Part shown: in pieces, positions 1 to 12,310 of the stretch | Layout: each line of letters opens with the position of its first letter | How positions within the stretch are numbered: position 1 is the first letter of the stretch | Source of the DNA: Hypericum androsaemum | Lineage: Eukaryota; Streptophyta; Magnoliopsida; Malpighiales; Hypericaceae | DNA length: 64,000 nt | Reading direction: 5' to 3' | Assembly (NCBI GenBank): GCA_963995505.1 | Contig: OZ023183.1 | Coordinates: 16,550,671-16,614,670 of the forward strand | Translations under genes and position numbers: made by a program | The notes under the pieces: model-generated | What the model saw: only the letters and a program-made list of their open reading frames with translations | What the model was told of the DNA's origin: nothing | Database searches by the model: none

Positions 1-131
1 AGTAAATGAAAGATTCTTCTGTTCTTTTTCTATGAATTTCTCCTCTAGTAAAACTATCAACATAGCTGGCTGTCTGTCTGACTACCTGAATTGCTTTTCA
101 AGTTTTCTCAACTCTTTGATTTTAATGACAG

Positions 132-1517
132 AGCTCTGCCTTGAAGAAACACTCTGAAAGAAGCCGTCTCCATGGCACTATGGATGTCGAAGTATCGTCT
201 GACAGTCCTGACTTGAAACAATCCAAGAATGGCGTACGGGAGCAGCTATATCTTTATCCCATACCTAAATCTAAAGACATTTGAGCTCTTGATTTAGTGC
301 TGCATGATGATTTCCTTCACAAATCTCTGCATCTTTTATCTAGCACTGCTTATGTGTTTTGCTGACGATCGTGATTTGCTTCTCCTTTCTTAGTCCTCGA
401 TTTTCTTGCTCAAATTGATGCATCGTCTATTTCACGAAGTTAAGTAATCTCTGCTTTTGTTTTATCCCAGATACGTGGCTCAGTGACGCAAATGGAAGAT
501 ATGGATACATCAGAATCAGAAATGGAAACCTCGGATGAAGAATACTCCCTACCAGAAGAAAAAGAAGAAGCCTCGGATTATGACTGGACTGGACCAGTGA
601 AGAAGAATTCCAGAAATGGGCGTCGAAGTACAGCATACGGAACTGGGCGTCGAAGTATAGCATACGTCAACAACGTCTTAGGAAATTCAAAGTCAGAGTC
701 TTGTGGTGAGGGGCTAAGCGATGGAAACAGAAACATTGGAGGAGATTGCTGCACATGCAGTAGATATTCACTGTGCAAAACAATGAAGTGCCAATGCCGA
801 GCAGCTCGTGGTCTGTGTGGACCATCTTGCGGCTGCATGCCGACCAAGTGTTCGAACAGAGAAATCATGATAGGCAAGCGAGATGAGGCAGCTGAGCTTA
901 ACGATGTCGAAAATGCTGGCAATGGGTACAATTCCGATGAAGAGAAAAATTGTGCTCTCGCTTCTCATGGTGCATTGCTGCTTCGAAGTGCATTTGCTTC
1001 GCAGACTGCAGATGATCACGATGATGGTGAAATGAAAAGGAAGCCTTTGTCAGACATAGGGAACACGAGGGTAAGCATGGTTGTCATGTCATATATGTAG
1101 TATATGCTCGAATGGTTTTATTGACCAGTCTTCTGAGCTTTGCTTCTGACTTGGGTTCATTTTGACATTATCTTGCAGGCCAAATCCAATGCTCCGAAGC
1201 CTAACCAGAGAAAGCAATGGCGCAGGGAGACAATCCAGCTTGTTACCAATGCCCCACCACCCTCTACGCAACCAGAAAAGGCCGAACCTGAAGTCCAGCA
1301 AAAGTCCGAAGATGGTAGCGCAAGCGTGGCTGATATTCCTATCAAGCTACCAAGGGCAATGCAACAACCACAATCATCAAGTGGTAATGTCCTGTTAAGA
1401 GAAAGGAACTCCGATGAATCCGAAGAACCCGCTAACAAGGATGCCACTGCTCTGCCTCCTCCGAGACGTCCTAGACCACCCAAACCGACCGATGAGAAAG
1501 AGAACTACCGCGGCTGA
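132..1517 (+). CDS. KIN4C: Kinesin-4 (KIN-4C-like) C-terminal tail, 5' part outside window
   Basis: Three coding exons are visible: 132-233, 471-1070 and 1179-1517, all joined in phase 0 (34, 200 and 113 codons including the TGA stop). The first donor (GGC then GTACGG) is weak, but frame agrees on both sides. The protein holds an acidic Ser/Glu-rich linker (MEDMDTSESEMETSDEE), then a CXC-type cysteine cluster starting CCTCSRYSLCKTMKCQC with ten cysteines, then a basic, proline-rich tail (KPNQRKQWRRETIQL). Plant kinesin-4 proteins of the KIN-4C type end this way: an N-terminal motor moves on microtubules, and the tail follows a long coiled coil. The motor and coiled coil should lie left of base 1, so motor integrity cannot be judged. 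The symbol is inferred from the CXC domain and tail; KIN-4A/B members are less likely. Confidence 0.72.
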
Positions 1518-2567
1518 CATAGACTAGCTCAAGTTATATTGCCTCGGACGAAACAAGTTCCAGGATTGAACATTGGTTGTTTGCTGCGCATTGCAGCTGG
1601 CTAGGTGTAGTGGTTGTAGCGCGTTCAATTGATTTCTTTCTTGGAAATGAGATTAGGCAGAAACAAGCTCCGGGATGTGAAGTCTCTTTCTATGTATTCC
1701 CCAAGAATCTAGTGACTGACTGTTCGATGAGTGGATTTTCTTCATCCTCAAGATTTGCAGCTTGGTGAATACCATCACCATATAGTCAATAACTAAAAAC
1801 CGATTTCTGATAATTTGGGTGTGATTACCACAATGACATAGAATTAACCTGCTTTGTACTACGTTAGAATTTCAATATTCAACCCAAAAATTTAAGACTA
1901 TAGTTTTTAAATTTGTCACACTTATGAATAAATTTCAACTATCATGCTTAGCGATGTAGGATTTTTGTATAAAAAGGCGACCAAAGAGAAATTATTAACT
2001 GTTGCCAATGAAGCTCTTAATTTTGGAATATGCGGAAAGCACGAACTCAAGATAGTATGAGAATCTATCCACTTTCAAATTAAATTTAAACGAAAGAAAG
2101 AAAGAAGATAAATATATCAAGTATATTTATACACATAATTGTCGGGTGGTTCTCTTAATAATATTTCTAAATTTCTAACATTTGAATTTAATATTTTAGA
2201 ATTTGAATCCAATTCTTTAACAATGTGGTTATATATGTGTTTAGGTATGTATGCATGTGTAATAAAAAATTCGACAATTTTCAACCTTTCGTTCAACGAG
2301 TGCTCTCCTCCTGACCGATCGCAAGATGCTGAGTGACCGGTCGTCCACAGGAACGTTGAAAGAGAGCAATCCAAAAACAGAGAAAGGAATTAGAAGAGGG
2401 AAGGCGTAAATTCAAATACAAGTCTCCTCTCCTCCCTCTCTCCCTCCCTCCCCCTTGGATTTAATAGTTTCCCTCCGCTCCAACCTTGCAGAGAGAGGGG
2501 GAGAGAGAGACAGAGAGAGAGAGAGACAGAGAGAGGGGAGATCCGATCGATCCAGTTAGAACAGAAA
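1518..2567. other. Intergenic region between the two kinesin-4-type genes
   Basis: No coding exon was found. It holds the presumed 3'UTR of the upstream gene, AT-rich spacer, and from about 2425 a CT-rich then GA-rich low-complexity stretch (GAGAGAGACAGAGAG-type, about 2490-2540). That stretch probably belongs to the promoter or 5'UTR of the gene starting at 2568. Confidence 0.5.
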
Positions 2568-5500
2568 ATGAAGAAGCCGAATCGGCGAAGCAAGCGAACC
2601 TCCTCGTCGCCGGCTAAAACCGACGGCGAGGATCACCAACACCGGAAGCAAGAAGCCGTCCCCCAACCGGACTACGAGAAGAGAGTTTCCGAGTTAGAAG
2701 AAGAGAATCGATCTCTTAAGGTTTTTTTTCCTAATCACTCTGATTTGTTTGAATTGGTAATCGACTGTGACCTAATTAGTTACTTTGAGTTTCTTATTTA
2801 ACAGAGAGAGGTTCTGGAGTTGAAGGAAAAAGCTTATAATGCCACTCCTGCTTCGAGTAATCGGTTTCCGAAGTCGAACTCTCCCAATTTCCACGCGCTT
2901 CAGGAACAGGTACGCTTCTTCTACTGCTTCAGAAATCGTGTTAATTAAGTGCTGAGATGATTGTGTTGGCTCTGTTTTATTGATCCTGATCGTTCAGGTT
3001 ACCGATTTGAAGAAGAAAGTCGAGGTGCAATACCAGATGTCGATGCAGAAGGTGATCAATAATAGCAAAGGGAAACGCGGCCCTCAGGATGAGATTCAGC
3101 GTTTGAAAGCGCAAAAGGTGAAGCATTGCATCTCTTTGATTTTGTTACTGCACTTTGATTACGATGATGGCGATGTTATCGTGAGTCTGATTAGCTGGTT
3201 TTCTTTGTTTCCTTTCATTCCTACAGGTGCAGCTGCTGTGCAAGATGAAGCTAGAATCAGTGCAGTTCAGGATTTCCAAAGCTTCACTGGAAAAGGAGGT
3301 TCTTCGGGTGCGTACGCTAGACGTGTCTTGCTCAGTCATTGCTGTCTACTTTGCTGATTGGAGAACTTTAGCTAAGCTTCTCTTTGTCATGTTGTATTTT
3401 GATGTGTGTTCCAAATTGTAGCTAAAGAAAGAGCAATGGAGGCACAAGTATGAAATGCGCAAGCTGTTGGCTCTGAATCAGAGCCAGAAGCTGGTGAGTG
3501 AAATACTGCCAACGGTTAATTTCCAAGCAGTCTGGTTTGTTTCTGAGGTCTGAATCACTATGGTTTCTATTGTTTTATGCCAGGTACTACAGCGCAAGAC
3601 AGAAGAAGCTTCTACAGCTGCTAAGCGGTTAAATGATATACTCGAGCCACGGAAGAATTCATCGAAGAGAACTTCAGGTTTGGAGTTCCCGCTTGCTGTT
3701 GTACATCATCTGATATTATCTTTTCGAAATGCAAAAAGCTGATTGTGGTTCGTACTCGTAACTCTTAGCAGGTACCAAAAGTGACAGTCCTGGAACTCAG
3801 GTATCCTAATCAAATTGGAAATGCTCATTTGCACATGCTTGTTGGCTAATGTTCAAGCTGTAGATTATATATATATATATATATGTTCGGATTGCTAGCA
3901 GTTTTTTCTTTTTCTCCTGTGGCATATGCTGGAAGTTAAATCATCTGTTGTTAGGGGTAGCAATTCAATACTGGGGTGGATAATGGCAGAGAGCATATGT
4001 TTATTAAGTCGATGAAATGGACAATGCCGTTTTTAGCAGTGGACAACCTCGTTGATTGTTCAAGTGTTGCCAATGTTCTAATTGGAAGACTAAAATACTT
4101 TGAGCCCCAACATGTTTCCATTCTTGTTCTTTCTTTCTTTTTGTTGTGGGTAGTAATGACCATCGCTAGATTACTGATGTAGGGTGAGTTTGAGAGGAAA
4201 CTTGCCACAAGGGTGGAGGATATTCGTGCCGATTATGAACGACAAATGGAAGAGTAAGTGCTATACTTTTTATACTAACATAAACTGTCTGCTATGAGCT
4301 GACTTTAGACAAACTGCAAGTTGAGAAATCCAACTTAATAGATTCCGCCAACAATGTCATATGTTTCTTCCTTTTTTTGTTGAGTTGAATCATTTTTTTT
4401 GTTGACTAATTGAGCATATTATGAATTTGGCCAGAATGGCAGAGGAACTGAGAAAGTATGAAGAAGAAGCTGAGACACTAAAAGAAGAGAATTTCAGGTC
4501 GGTTGTAGCTGTTTTATTTAACCATCGCAACGTCACCACCTTGGTTTTCACATTTATGAGTCCGTACATCATGCTTGAACACTATTTCTGAACTTGCTTG
4601 ACATCGATATGTTCGTTAAGGCTATTGTTACAGGATAAAGAGCTCGATTGCATGGCACGAGAGTCAGAACTTAAAGACCTGAAGGATGAAGTAATCAGAC
4701 TTAGCCATATGGTCGCTCAGATTACAACTCAGAAGATACAAGCTCGCATAAAGACACAACAGGTAATTCGACCATTTTAGTTTTTGATTCAAATCAACAT
4801 AGTTTCCTTGATCTGGTTTAGAGCCACTGTTGTACTCTTACTGCACATATTTTTGGACTTGTTTTTCTATATATCACACGATTCTTTGTACTCATCGCCT
4901 TGTGTATTATTGGCCAGAAGTTCACGCACCATTGAATTTAAATTGCCTAATTTTCCCGTCCAAACTTGTGAATCTAATTGCACTACAATGGTCTGTCAGA
5001 TGGATACCGTAAGCTGTTCTCTTTCTGCTGGAAGCCACATTAATGAAAAAATGGACACATCGCAAAGTTGTGGAGGAAGTGTGGCTGGGAAAGGAAAATC
5101 TCGCTCAGTTTGCTGCTCTTGCAGTAAAAAATCGTCATGCAAGACTCAAAAATGCGAATGCCGCGCTGCTGGAAGGGGTTGTGGAATGCAATGTGGTTGC
5201 TCAACTGCAAAGTGCAACAATAGACAAGTTCCCCGCGATAAGATGGGTGATTCAGTCCAACAGTCGGAGGTTCAGAAATTGGTCAGCCTTGGAAGCTCTG
5301 TGGGAGAGAATATCGTGACTACCTGTGAACCTGCAGCTATGAAGGATGCTTCTGAGACGAGAAGACTGGTTTTGCAAGATGTCGGGAATATGCAGGTATT
5401 ACTTGTTCTATGCACCTTCGTCTTAGTTGGATGATTGCGCTTAACTGGATAGTTACCTATAATTCCCGTAGTACCCGAAAAATGATGTCGATGCTATTGT

Positions 5501-5619
5501 CTTTGCCTATAATCTGTCATTGCTTGCTTGAATAACAAGATCTATATTTTCAGGATAATCCAGCTGTAGCAAAACCTCGCCCAAGGACAAGAAAGCAGAA
5601 ACCACAAGCCCCAGCGTGA
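2568..5619 (+). CDS. Motorless kinesin-4 tail-like protein (coiled coil + CXC domain)
   Basis: Twelve exons fit GT-AG rules and frame: 2568-2720, 2805-2909, 2998-3117, 3227-3307, 3422-3493, 3584-3677, 3772-3800, 4183-4253, 4435-4497, 4621-4762, 5000-5395 and 5554-5619. They total 1392 nt, or 463 aa. The start has its own ATG after a GA-rich leader, and the first 40 residues are basic and Ser-rich with no P-loop or motor motifs. Residues about 38-310 are charged coiled coil. They include kinesin-4 tail signatures such as DEIQRLKAQKVQLLCKMK, LKKEQWRHKYEMRKLLALNQ and VLQRKTEEASTAAKRLNDI. Residues about 348-382 form a CXC cluster (CCSCSKKSSCKTQKCEC) with ten cysteines, and a basic C-terminus ends PRPRTRKQKPQAPA. 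It lies about 1 kb downstream of a KIN-4C-like tail, same strand, so duplication of a kinesin-4 3' half is likely. No premature stop is seen. It could bind kinesin-4 partners or DNA; its function is unknown. Confidence 0.75.
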
Positions 5620-6013
5620 TTCTGCAGATGCACCTGACAAGATGCTGCCCCTCAGAAGGTGAAAAGAACTACTCGGGCTGCAGCTTCTGATAGGACTTCT
5701 TAAGCAGGCAAATTTTCCCTTCTTCTCATCTGGAAAGATGACCACAGAGCTTCCGTAAACTCGGAACAGGCATTGCCTTCTGTTATCATTAGGATGGTTA
5801 CTGCAATTTTACCTACAACTTTTACGATTCTGAACAACAACAGTATTACTTTGAAATAGATACCTCAAAGTTACAACAGTATGCCTCGGATGAAGATGTC
5901 GGAAAAATTATTGAAATTACATCTGGACCATAGAATTCTCTTCAGGTGTAATGACAATCTAAGTGACATAGTGCACTCTAAATCAAAGCAATCCAAAGGC
6001 TCACAAAATTGAA
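5620..6013. other. Convergent 3' ends (kinesin-4-like tail gene and ASL)
   Basis: This 394-bp gap separates two genes that end tail to tail. It contains only presumed 3'UTR sequence; I see no coding exon or repeat. Confidence 0.5.
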
Positions 6014-8914
6014 TTATCTGCTGATTGCAAATTTTGCAACCCAGTAATTAAGTTGATCAGCAACACACTCTGAACCTGTGGATCCGTAGGAGATAAATTT
6101 CTTGACTGCATTCTCCACTCCGAGATACTCGTACACATCGTTCTCGAAAACTGGACTTATGCTTCTCATCTCTTCGAGACTAAGATCCTGAAGCTGGCAG
6201 TTCTTGGTGACACATACAGAAACAGACCTACCCACTATGTCATGCGAAGTTCGGAAGGGTACACCCTGAAGGTAAAACACGCGCAGAATGTACAAGAGTT
6301 AGATATGCAATATGTGCGCTCATCAAACTGGACGAGTAATATCAGCAATCGAAGAAACCACTGTCATCTTTCATGCCAGGTGATACATCGAGGTAAAAGA
6401 GGAAACAACAGAGGAGCTTAGCCTTAACTTTTGGCCCATTTGATCATCAGCACCGAATTCAAGAGATATGTACTATCCTAATCAAAGCTAACAAGAACAC
6501 ATTAATGACCAAAAATGAGCAGAAGTAACATATAGTTTCAAGCTAAGAAGAAGACATATCATTATCTACATCCAAAAACAGCTTATAATGGAACTTTTTA
6601 GCTGCTGGAGAAATTAAGTTGGTAAAATACGTGATGATGGCTATGAGAGGTTCGACCAAGTTTGCTGGCAGCATTGTATCTATGTCAAAGATTGGTAACC
6701 AGTACGGATCCTCTCCGTGCTTGTAAAGAGATCCAATCCGGACGGAGACTAACTATTCAAGACAACAAAATTTGGGTAATAGTAGATACTTGCCTTCTTT
6801 ACAAGATAATCAGCTAGCGTTGTAGCATCCAGGTGACCAGCAGGCAGGGCCTTTCGAATTCTCTCCTTATTAAAAGTTATATTCTGTGCAAACTCAGCAG
6901 AGACATCAAGCATGCCGACAATAGTCTTTACACTGTCAAATGCAGGTTCTTTGTCTTCCTGTCTCCAGAAAAAGAATGTGAGGAATGCATTTGCTTGCAA
7001 GAGAGGCAATAGAACGATTGGACGGGAGAAAACGCATATATAATATTAACGCAGGAGGAATATGATATTGTGTTACATTCACAGCTAAAAGGAAATACAA
7101 GTTCTCACCTGAAGGTCGCGGTTATAAGCAAGTGGAAGTCCTTTACATAATGTGAGAAGGGTAACTAAATCTCCAATGATTCGAGCAGACTTTCCTCGAA
7201 CAAGTTCCATTGGATCAGGGTTTTTCTTCTGAGGCATTATACTACTTCCTGTTGAAACGGCATCACTAGGAGTGATAAAGCCAAACTCCTCTGACGCCCA
7301 TAGCACCCACTCCTCCCCAAGTCTGGAAAGATGTATAGCTGTGATGGAGTTGCAAGCAAGGAACTCCAGGATGAAATCTCGATCCGAAACCGCATCGATA
7401 CTAAATGAAGCAACAACATAAATTGATCAGCTAGCACAGTAGGATAACGAAGAAAAACACTGACAGAACAGTTGACCTAAATTAAGGAGTATCGCATCAA
7501 AGGTGCAAAGTTAACATGTGTTGGTTGGAAGGCCAAGCTAAATTAGCTTAATTGAAGTAAAATGCAAAATAAAATTGTGAGAATAATTAATCCGAGGTAC
7601 CTGTTAGTCATAGGAGCAGTAAACCCCAAAGCATGAGAAGTCATAAACCTATTAATGGGAAGGCCAGTACCAGCCAATGCACAAGCACCGAGGGGGGAGA
7701 AATTCATCCTAACTTTGCAGTCATGTAAGCGGCCGGCATCCCGTTCAAGCTACAAGAAGTAATCATCATCGTAGTTAACTTTGTGTTTGGGCGATTATAT
7801 TAATCTTTCCTTTCACTATGATCATAACAAGTAGAAATAATCTTCCCTGTCAGGATTCAACTACTACCTGCTCTACATAAGCCAATAAATGATGAGACAA
7901 CAAGACGGGCTGAGCCCTTTGGAGATGGGTATATCCAGGAACAATGAGTCCTGCATTCTCCAAGGCCAAATGTACCAGCGCAACCTGCAGGTTCCGTACA
8001 CTGGCCATAATCCTATCGATGGCATCACGGCACCAAAGGCGAAAATCAGTCAAGACTTGGTCGTTCCTGCTCCTAGCAGTGTGGAGCTTCTTGGCAGGCT
8101 CTCCAATCAAATCAGTGAGAGCCGCCTCAATGTTCATGTGCACGTCTTCTCGGTCCGTCCTCCACTCAAACTCACCCGCTTCAATCCGCATCTGAATCTC
8201 GTCCAAACCTTGCAGGATACTGTCCCTATCACTCTCAGTAATTAGCCCCTACACATGCAGCAACCAAAACACCATCATGATCACCATCAGCAGCAACAAA
8301 ACAGAAAACCAAGAGAATCCAACTTCTGCCTTCATTGTTATTCATGTTCTCACATTGACCCAAAAAACCAAGAAAGAAGAACCAAACTTCCTCGCCAACC
8401 CTAAACCCAACAAGAAATAGTGAATTTGAATGAATTTTGATGATAAAGTGAATAAGACCACCCCACCCCTCTTCCAAAAAGACTCTTACCTAACCAAGCA
8501 CGCTTGGTGGGTAGGAAGGCAACCGATCCTAAGTCGTCTAAAGTCCCAAAATTTAGTCCAAACCCGCGGGAAAAAAAACTCTACCACCGACCAAGGTCCA
8601 AAAGACGGAAACTTTACCTGGTGGGCAAGCATGGAAGCGTGGGCTTTGCTACCCATAATGTCGTGCCTAAAGAGCTCCTTATCAAAGGAGATGGACTCCG
8701 TGAACTTCTCCACCACATCGGTGACGCTCTCCTCGAATCTCCCACCCCACAGCTTCACCTCCTTCCTCTCTTCCTCCTCCGAGTTGGGGGCGGCGGCCAT
8801 GGCGCGGGGAAAACGGAGACAAGTGGGCTTGGAGGGGAAGACGTGAAGGGAGGAAGAGTTGAGGTTGAATAGTAAAGGTTTCGGAGGACAAGGCAAGAGC
8901 AAGTGAGACTCCAT
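6014..8914 (-). CDS. ASL: Argininosuccinate lyase, chloroplastic
   Basis: The enzyme splits argininosuccinate into arginine and fumarate, the last step of arginine synthesis. Six exons on the minus strand (8914-8618, 8248-7868, 7749-7601, 7400-7109, 6958-6794, 6265-6014) sum to 1536 nt and 511 aa, normal for plant ASL. Residues 1 to about 45 are Ser/Pro/Leu-rich and look like a chloroplast transit peptide; the conserved core starts at KLWGGRFEE. Family signatures are present: [11 protein letters not shown] (about 154), [10 protein letters not shown] with the catalytic His (about 207), and the fumarase/lyase loop [11 protein letters not shown] with the catalytic Ser (about 327-337). All signature residues I can check are intact. 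Intron 5 begins with GC (AAG then GCAAGT) instead of GT, and the frame requires this. Start chosen as the first in-frame ATG that gives a transit peptide. Confidence 0.96.
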
Positions 8915-9020
8915 GCTTTTGTTAGAACCAAGACCAGGAGGAGGGGAGAGGACTAGACAGACACACCTACGAGGTTTTTAGTTCGGGTTTCTAACTGCTC
9001 TTTTGTGGGTTTTGGATTCA
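8915..9020. promoter_or_regulatory. ASL: ASL 5'UTR/promoter-proximal sequence
   Basis: Sequence just upstream of the ASL start codon (minus strand). It is interrupted about 105 bp upstream of the ATG by the hAT-type MITE described next. No clear TATA box was recognised. Confidence 0.3.
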
Positions 9021-9028
9021 GTGGGGAC

Positions 9029-9346
9029 TAGAGGAGAGTAAATAAATCGAAAACTATCAAATCAGACCAATTTGGACCAAAAAAACCGGACCAAATGTAA
9101 AAACGGTCCGGTCCGGTTTGTAAAAATACCCAAAATCTGGTTTCCGGTCCAGTCTGGTTTGGTCTAATCCGAAACCCAATTTTTGTTCTATTTTTGGTAA
9201 TTCGGTCCGGTTTTTGGTTGGACCGGACCAGACCTGGACTGGACCGGAGTGGGTACGGTCCGGTTCGTAATATTCCTAAAATTTCGGTTCCGGTCCGGTC
9301 CGATTTTTTCTGATTTGGTCCGGTCCGGTTGACTTGCTCACCCCTA
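9029..9346. mobile_element. hAT-type MITE (318 bp) with 8-bp target duplication
   Basis: The element is bounded by perfect 8-bp direct repeats GTGGGGAC at 9021-9028 and 9347-9354, the target-duplication size of hAT transposons. Imperfect terminal inverted repeats are visible: left TAGAGGAGAGTAAA against right (read inward) TAGGGGTGAGCAAG, 10 of 14 matching. The interior is packed with short GGTCCGGT / ACCGGACC motifs in both orientations, the subterminal repeat style of non-autonomous plant hAT elements. It has no coding capacity. It sits within about 120 bp of the ASL start codon. Confidence 0.82.
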
Positions 9347-9354
9347 GTGGGGAC

Positions 9355-10021
9355 TACTTAGTGGATGTCCCAACAGAGGGGACTCATTCTGGGCTGTTGA
9401 ATTTAACAATTTTAATCCTTTTTTATCTAATGGACCAAAATAGTTGAGGGTATTATTGGTTTTTAACATTCAAGTTGGCAGAGTAGTCTTCCCGTCCAGC
9501 CTAGAACCTGTAACCCACGATTTCCCAAATTCGTAGCCCTCTTCATCTTCCAATTTGAAAAAACCCATTACCCACGAAGTCCCAAAAATCTTGGCCCTCT
9601 TCTCCTCCAAGAGAAAGCCCTCGACAGCACCTGAGAAAAGCCGTCCGACCACATCTAGCAGAGGAAGCCATCGGCGGCACCTTGGTGAAATCCACTAGGC
9701 GTAACTCCCGTCACCCGAATTTGGCATTGACGGCCCCTTGGAAAAAAGTTATCGATGGCACCTGGAAACAGCCTGCCAAGATCCTTCGACCCTTCACCCG
9801 TTAGCCTTAAATTCTTGCGACTAAAAACCGGTAAGTTAATAAGTTTCAACCCGTCCACATTGATCTCTTTCCGGTGACCTTGGTAAGTTAATCACTTTTC
9901 CCATTCCCTTTCTCTTTTTGGCTACCGACCCCTTGTTTCTGCAGTGTGAAGTGGGTGCTTCTTGGTGCAATAGGTTGAAGGAGGTTATTTTGTGAACTAG
10001 GAATAGTGTCTCTGTAGAGAG
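9355..10021. other. Non-coding stretch upstream of the Ulp1-like pseudogene
   Basis: Only short open frames occur, on the minus strand, with internally repetitive content such as two nearby GTGGGTTA/CCCACGA variants and several CGGCACC variants. I recognise no protein domain. The stretch could be the 5' part of the transposon that carried the Ulp1-like gene, but I found no terminal repeats. Confidence 0.3.
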
Positions 10022-10404
10022 ATGTTTGGCAAGAGGATGATTAACACCAGGTAAAATTTCAACTTGATTTTGTTCGTTTTCTTGTAATGTTATTGTTGTT
10101 ATTTTTCTTTTTTGTGTTATTGAAATTATTTACTTGTTTTCGTAGTGCAAGAAAGGAACATGTCAATATGAAGCGGAAGGCTGAGAGAAGGCAGAGCGAA
10201 GACAATAAGAAATCAGGAAAAAATGTACTAATTATGTATGATCCAAATTTCAAAAAAGTGTAAGAAGGGGGAGGAGGAATTGTTGAAAGATACTAATTAT
10301 TATTTGTTTGCATGTGGTATTTGCAGTTAAAGATTAAGAAGAAGGGAGAGGAGGAATTGTTGAAAGATGATAAGAATGCCTCTGAAAAGGAAAAGGTACC
10401 GAAT

Positions 10405-10600
10405 CCCCTTTTTTGGTGTGGATTTGAGTTGATATCAGTTTGGATCTTAATTCGATACTGGTTGCTTGTGAGTTGATACTGGTTTGGATGCATCTCAGCC
10501 TTGGTTTGGTTGCAACTTATTCTGGGTTCAAAGTGCATTGACACTGGTATGAATGTTAGTTGATACTGGTTTAGTTTTGTAATTAAATTTATTCTTGACA
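10405..10600. repeat. Degenerate minisatellite cluster 1 (TGATACTGGTTTG-type)
   Basis: This intron of the Ulp1-like gene contains several diverged copies of a motif around TTGATACTGGTTTGGAT at roughly 20-30 bp spacing, all in the same orientation. Confidence 0.6.
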
Positions 10601-11744
10601 ATCGTTGTTATATGTGTTTCTTGTCAGACTTTGAAATTATTCTGCCAGTCTAGAAAATTAATCAGTGTAAACGAATTCTTGAATCAAAAAGTTTCTGATG
10701 GTTCCAAGGTGGAACGAAGGGCTGGTTTTGGTTTTTTTTTTTTGAGCTGGCTATAGATGATCCTTCTCCGGAAGACATGATGGAAGTTGTCAACTTTTAT
10801 CGACTCGGGCAAAAGGTTTTCTTAATCGAGGAGCACGTTGCAAGGATTTATGGTCTTGAATTTGGTAGTCAGGATATCACTTTGGATATGAAATTGACTC
10901 CAGTGCAAAGGGACACTTACAGATCAGAGGCTGACAGCTTGGGTTTGGCACCGTCTGATGCCAATTATATTAGAGTGAATAATATAGAAAATGCATTGAA
11001 AGGGAAAGGCAAAAAGGGTATAATTGATTATGATTGGGCTAAACTTTACATTCTCTACGCCTTAGGCGTGTTTCTCGTGCTCCCAACATCAGAGGTCCTA
11101 CCATTGAAATATTGATATTATGTTAATCGACTCTCCCAGGTGCCAAGGTATAACTGGTGCAAATTCGTGGCTGATAAGATGAATGAAGAGTTAGGCAGAT
11201 GTTTGAAGTATTTCAAAACTAGCAAACTCATCAAAATGGGCTGCAATGCTCATGCTTTGTTGCATTATTTCAAAACATGCAATAGTGAGAAGATTTCTCC
11301 TGTTTCTTGAAGCACCACCACTAGTACATCCCATTTTTGGAATATGTCTTTGACCCAGGTATTTTCATAATTTGTTTGTCTGTTTGAACAAATTATAGAT
11401 ATATACGTTGATCTAATTATGGTGTTTGTTTTTTGCCAAAACCAATGTAGCTTCATGCAAGTCATTACAAGCTTATCCAGGAGCGAGATAATTTTGATGC
11501 TCCGCGAAAAGCTGTAGATAAATCTATTAATATGGTGAAGTTACTTATCGACGATAGAAAGACTACAGAGAAAGGAAGCAGGGTGGTAGAAGATGGTGTT
11601 GTTAAAGATGGTGATGAGGATAAGGAGGAGAACGATGAGAAGGAAGATGTTGCTGTGAGAGTCCCTCTTTATCTTGGACGTTCTTATTTTTCATTATTTT
11701 GGATGGATATAGTTTTTGCATGTAAAATATTTCTCATAACCACA

Positions 11745-12095
11745 CGAAAATGATATTGGTTTACTTGTGATATGATTTTGAGTTGTTTCTGAAATGATGT
11801 TGGTTTGCATATGAAATGAGATTGGTTGGTGTAGCAATTGATATTGGTATCCATTTCATAGAACACTGGTTTTGCTTTTGAGTTAATTTTGTTTTGCATT
11901 CGACATAATACTGGTTTGCTTTGTGAAACGATATTGGTTTGTTTTGGAAGCTATAGTAGTTTATTTGTGAAATGATATCGGTTTGCATATGCGATGATAT
12001 TGGTTTACATTTGTTAGAATATTGGTTTGCATTCGAGGTGATATTGGTTTGCATTCAACATGATCATTGGTTTGCTGTCCATTGATCCTGGATTC
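11745..12095. repeat. Degenerate minisatellite cluster 2 (GATATTGGTTTGCAT-type)
   Basis: More than ten copies of a motif near TGATATTGGTTTGCATTTG follow each other with 20-30 bp period, in the plus orientation. They fill the intron between the acidic exons of the Ulp1-like gene. The exons on either side lack the motif. Confidence 0.72.
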
Positions 12096-12310
12096 ATACC
12101 CTTTTTGTTATTTGATAGCAGGGGGCTAATGAGGACTATGATTTGGGCAATGAGGAGGAGGAGTTGAGCAATGAGAAGGATGTTTTGGGCAATCATGAGA
12201 TGGATGAGATGGAGCATGAGGATCAGGTCCAAGAGGAAAAAGGCGGCGAGGGTAAGGATAATGTCAATGCGAATGAAAATATTCGTCATGATGGGTATAG
12301 AGAGGATGTT

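Noticed and set aside
4784..5434. Using the whole 216-codon frame as one exon of the motorless kinesin-4-like gene
   Set aside because: The part before 5000 is AT-rich and fits intron; only the acceptor at 4997-4999 joins the previous exon in frame.
8430..8872. Plus-strand frames opposite ASL exon 1
   Set aside because: Antisense shadows of the ASL first exon and intron; no family match.
9470..9858. Minus-strand frames with FSGAVEGF and FPGAIDNF repeats
   Set aside because: Internal repetition explains the openness; no family match and no splice-consistent continuation.
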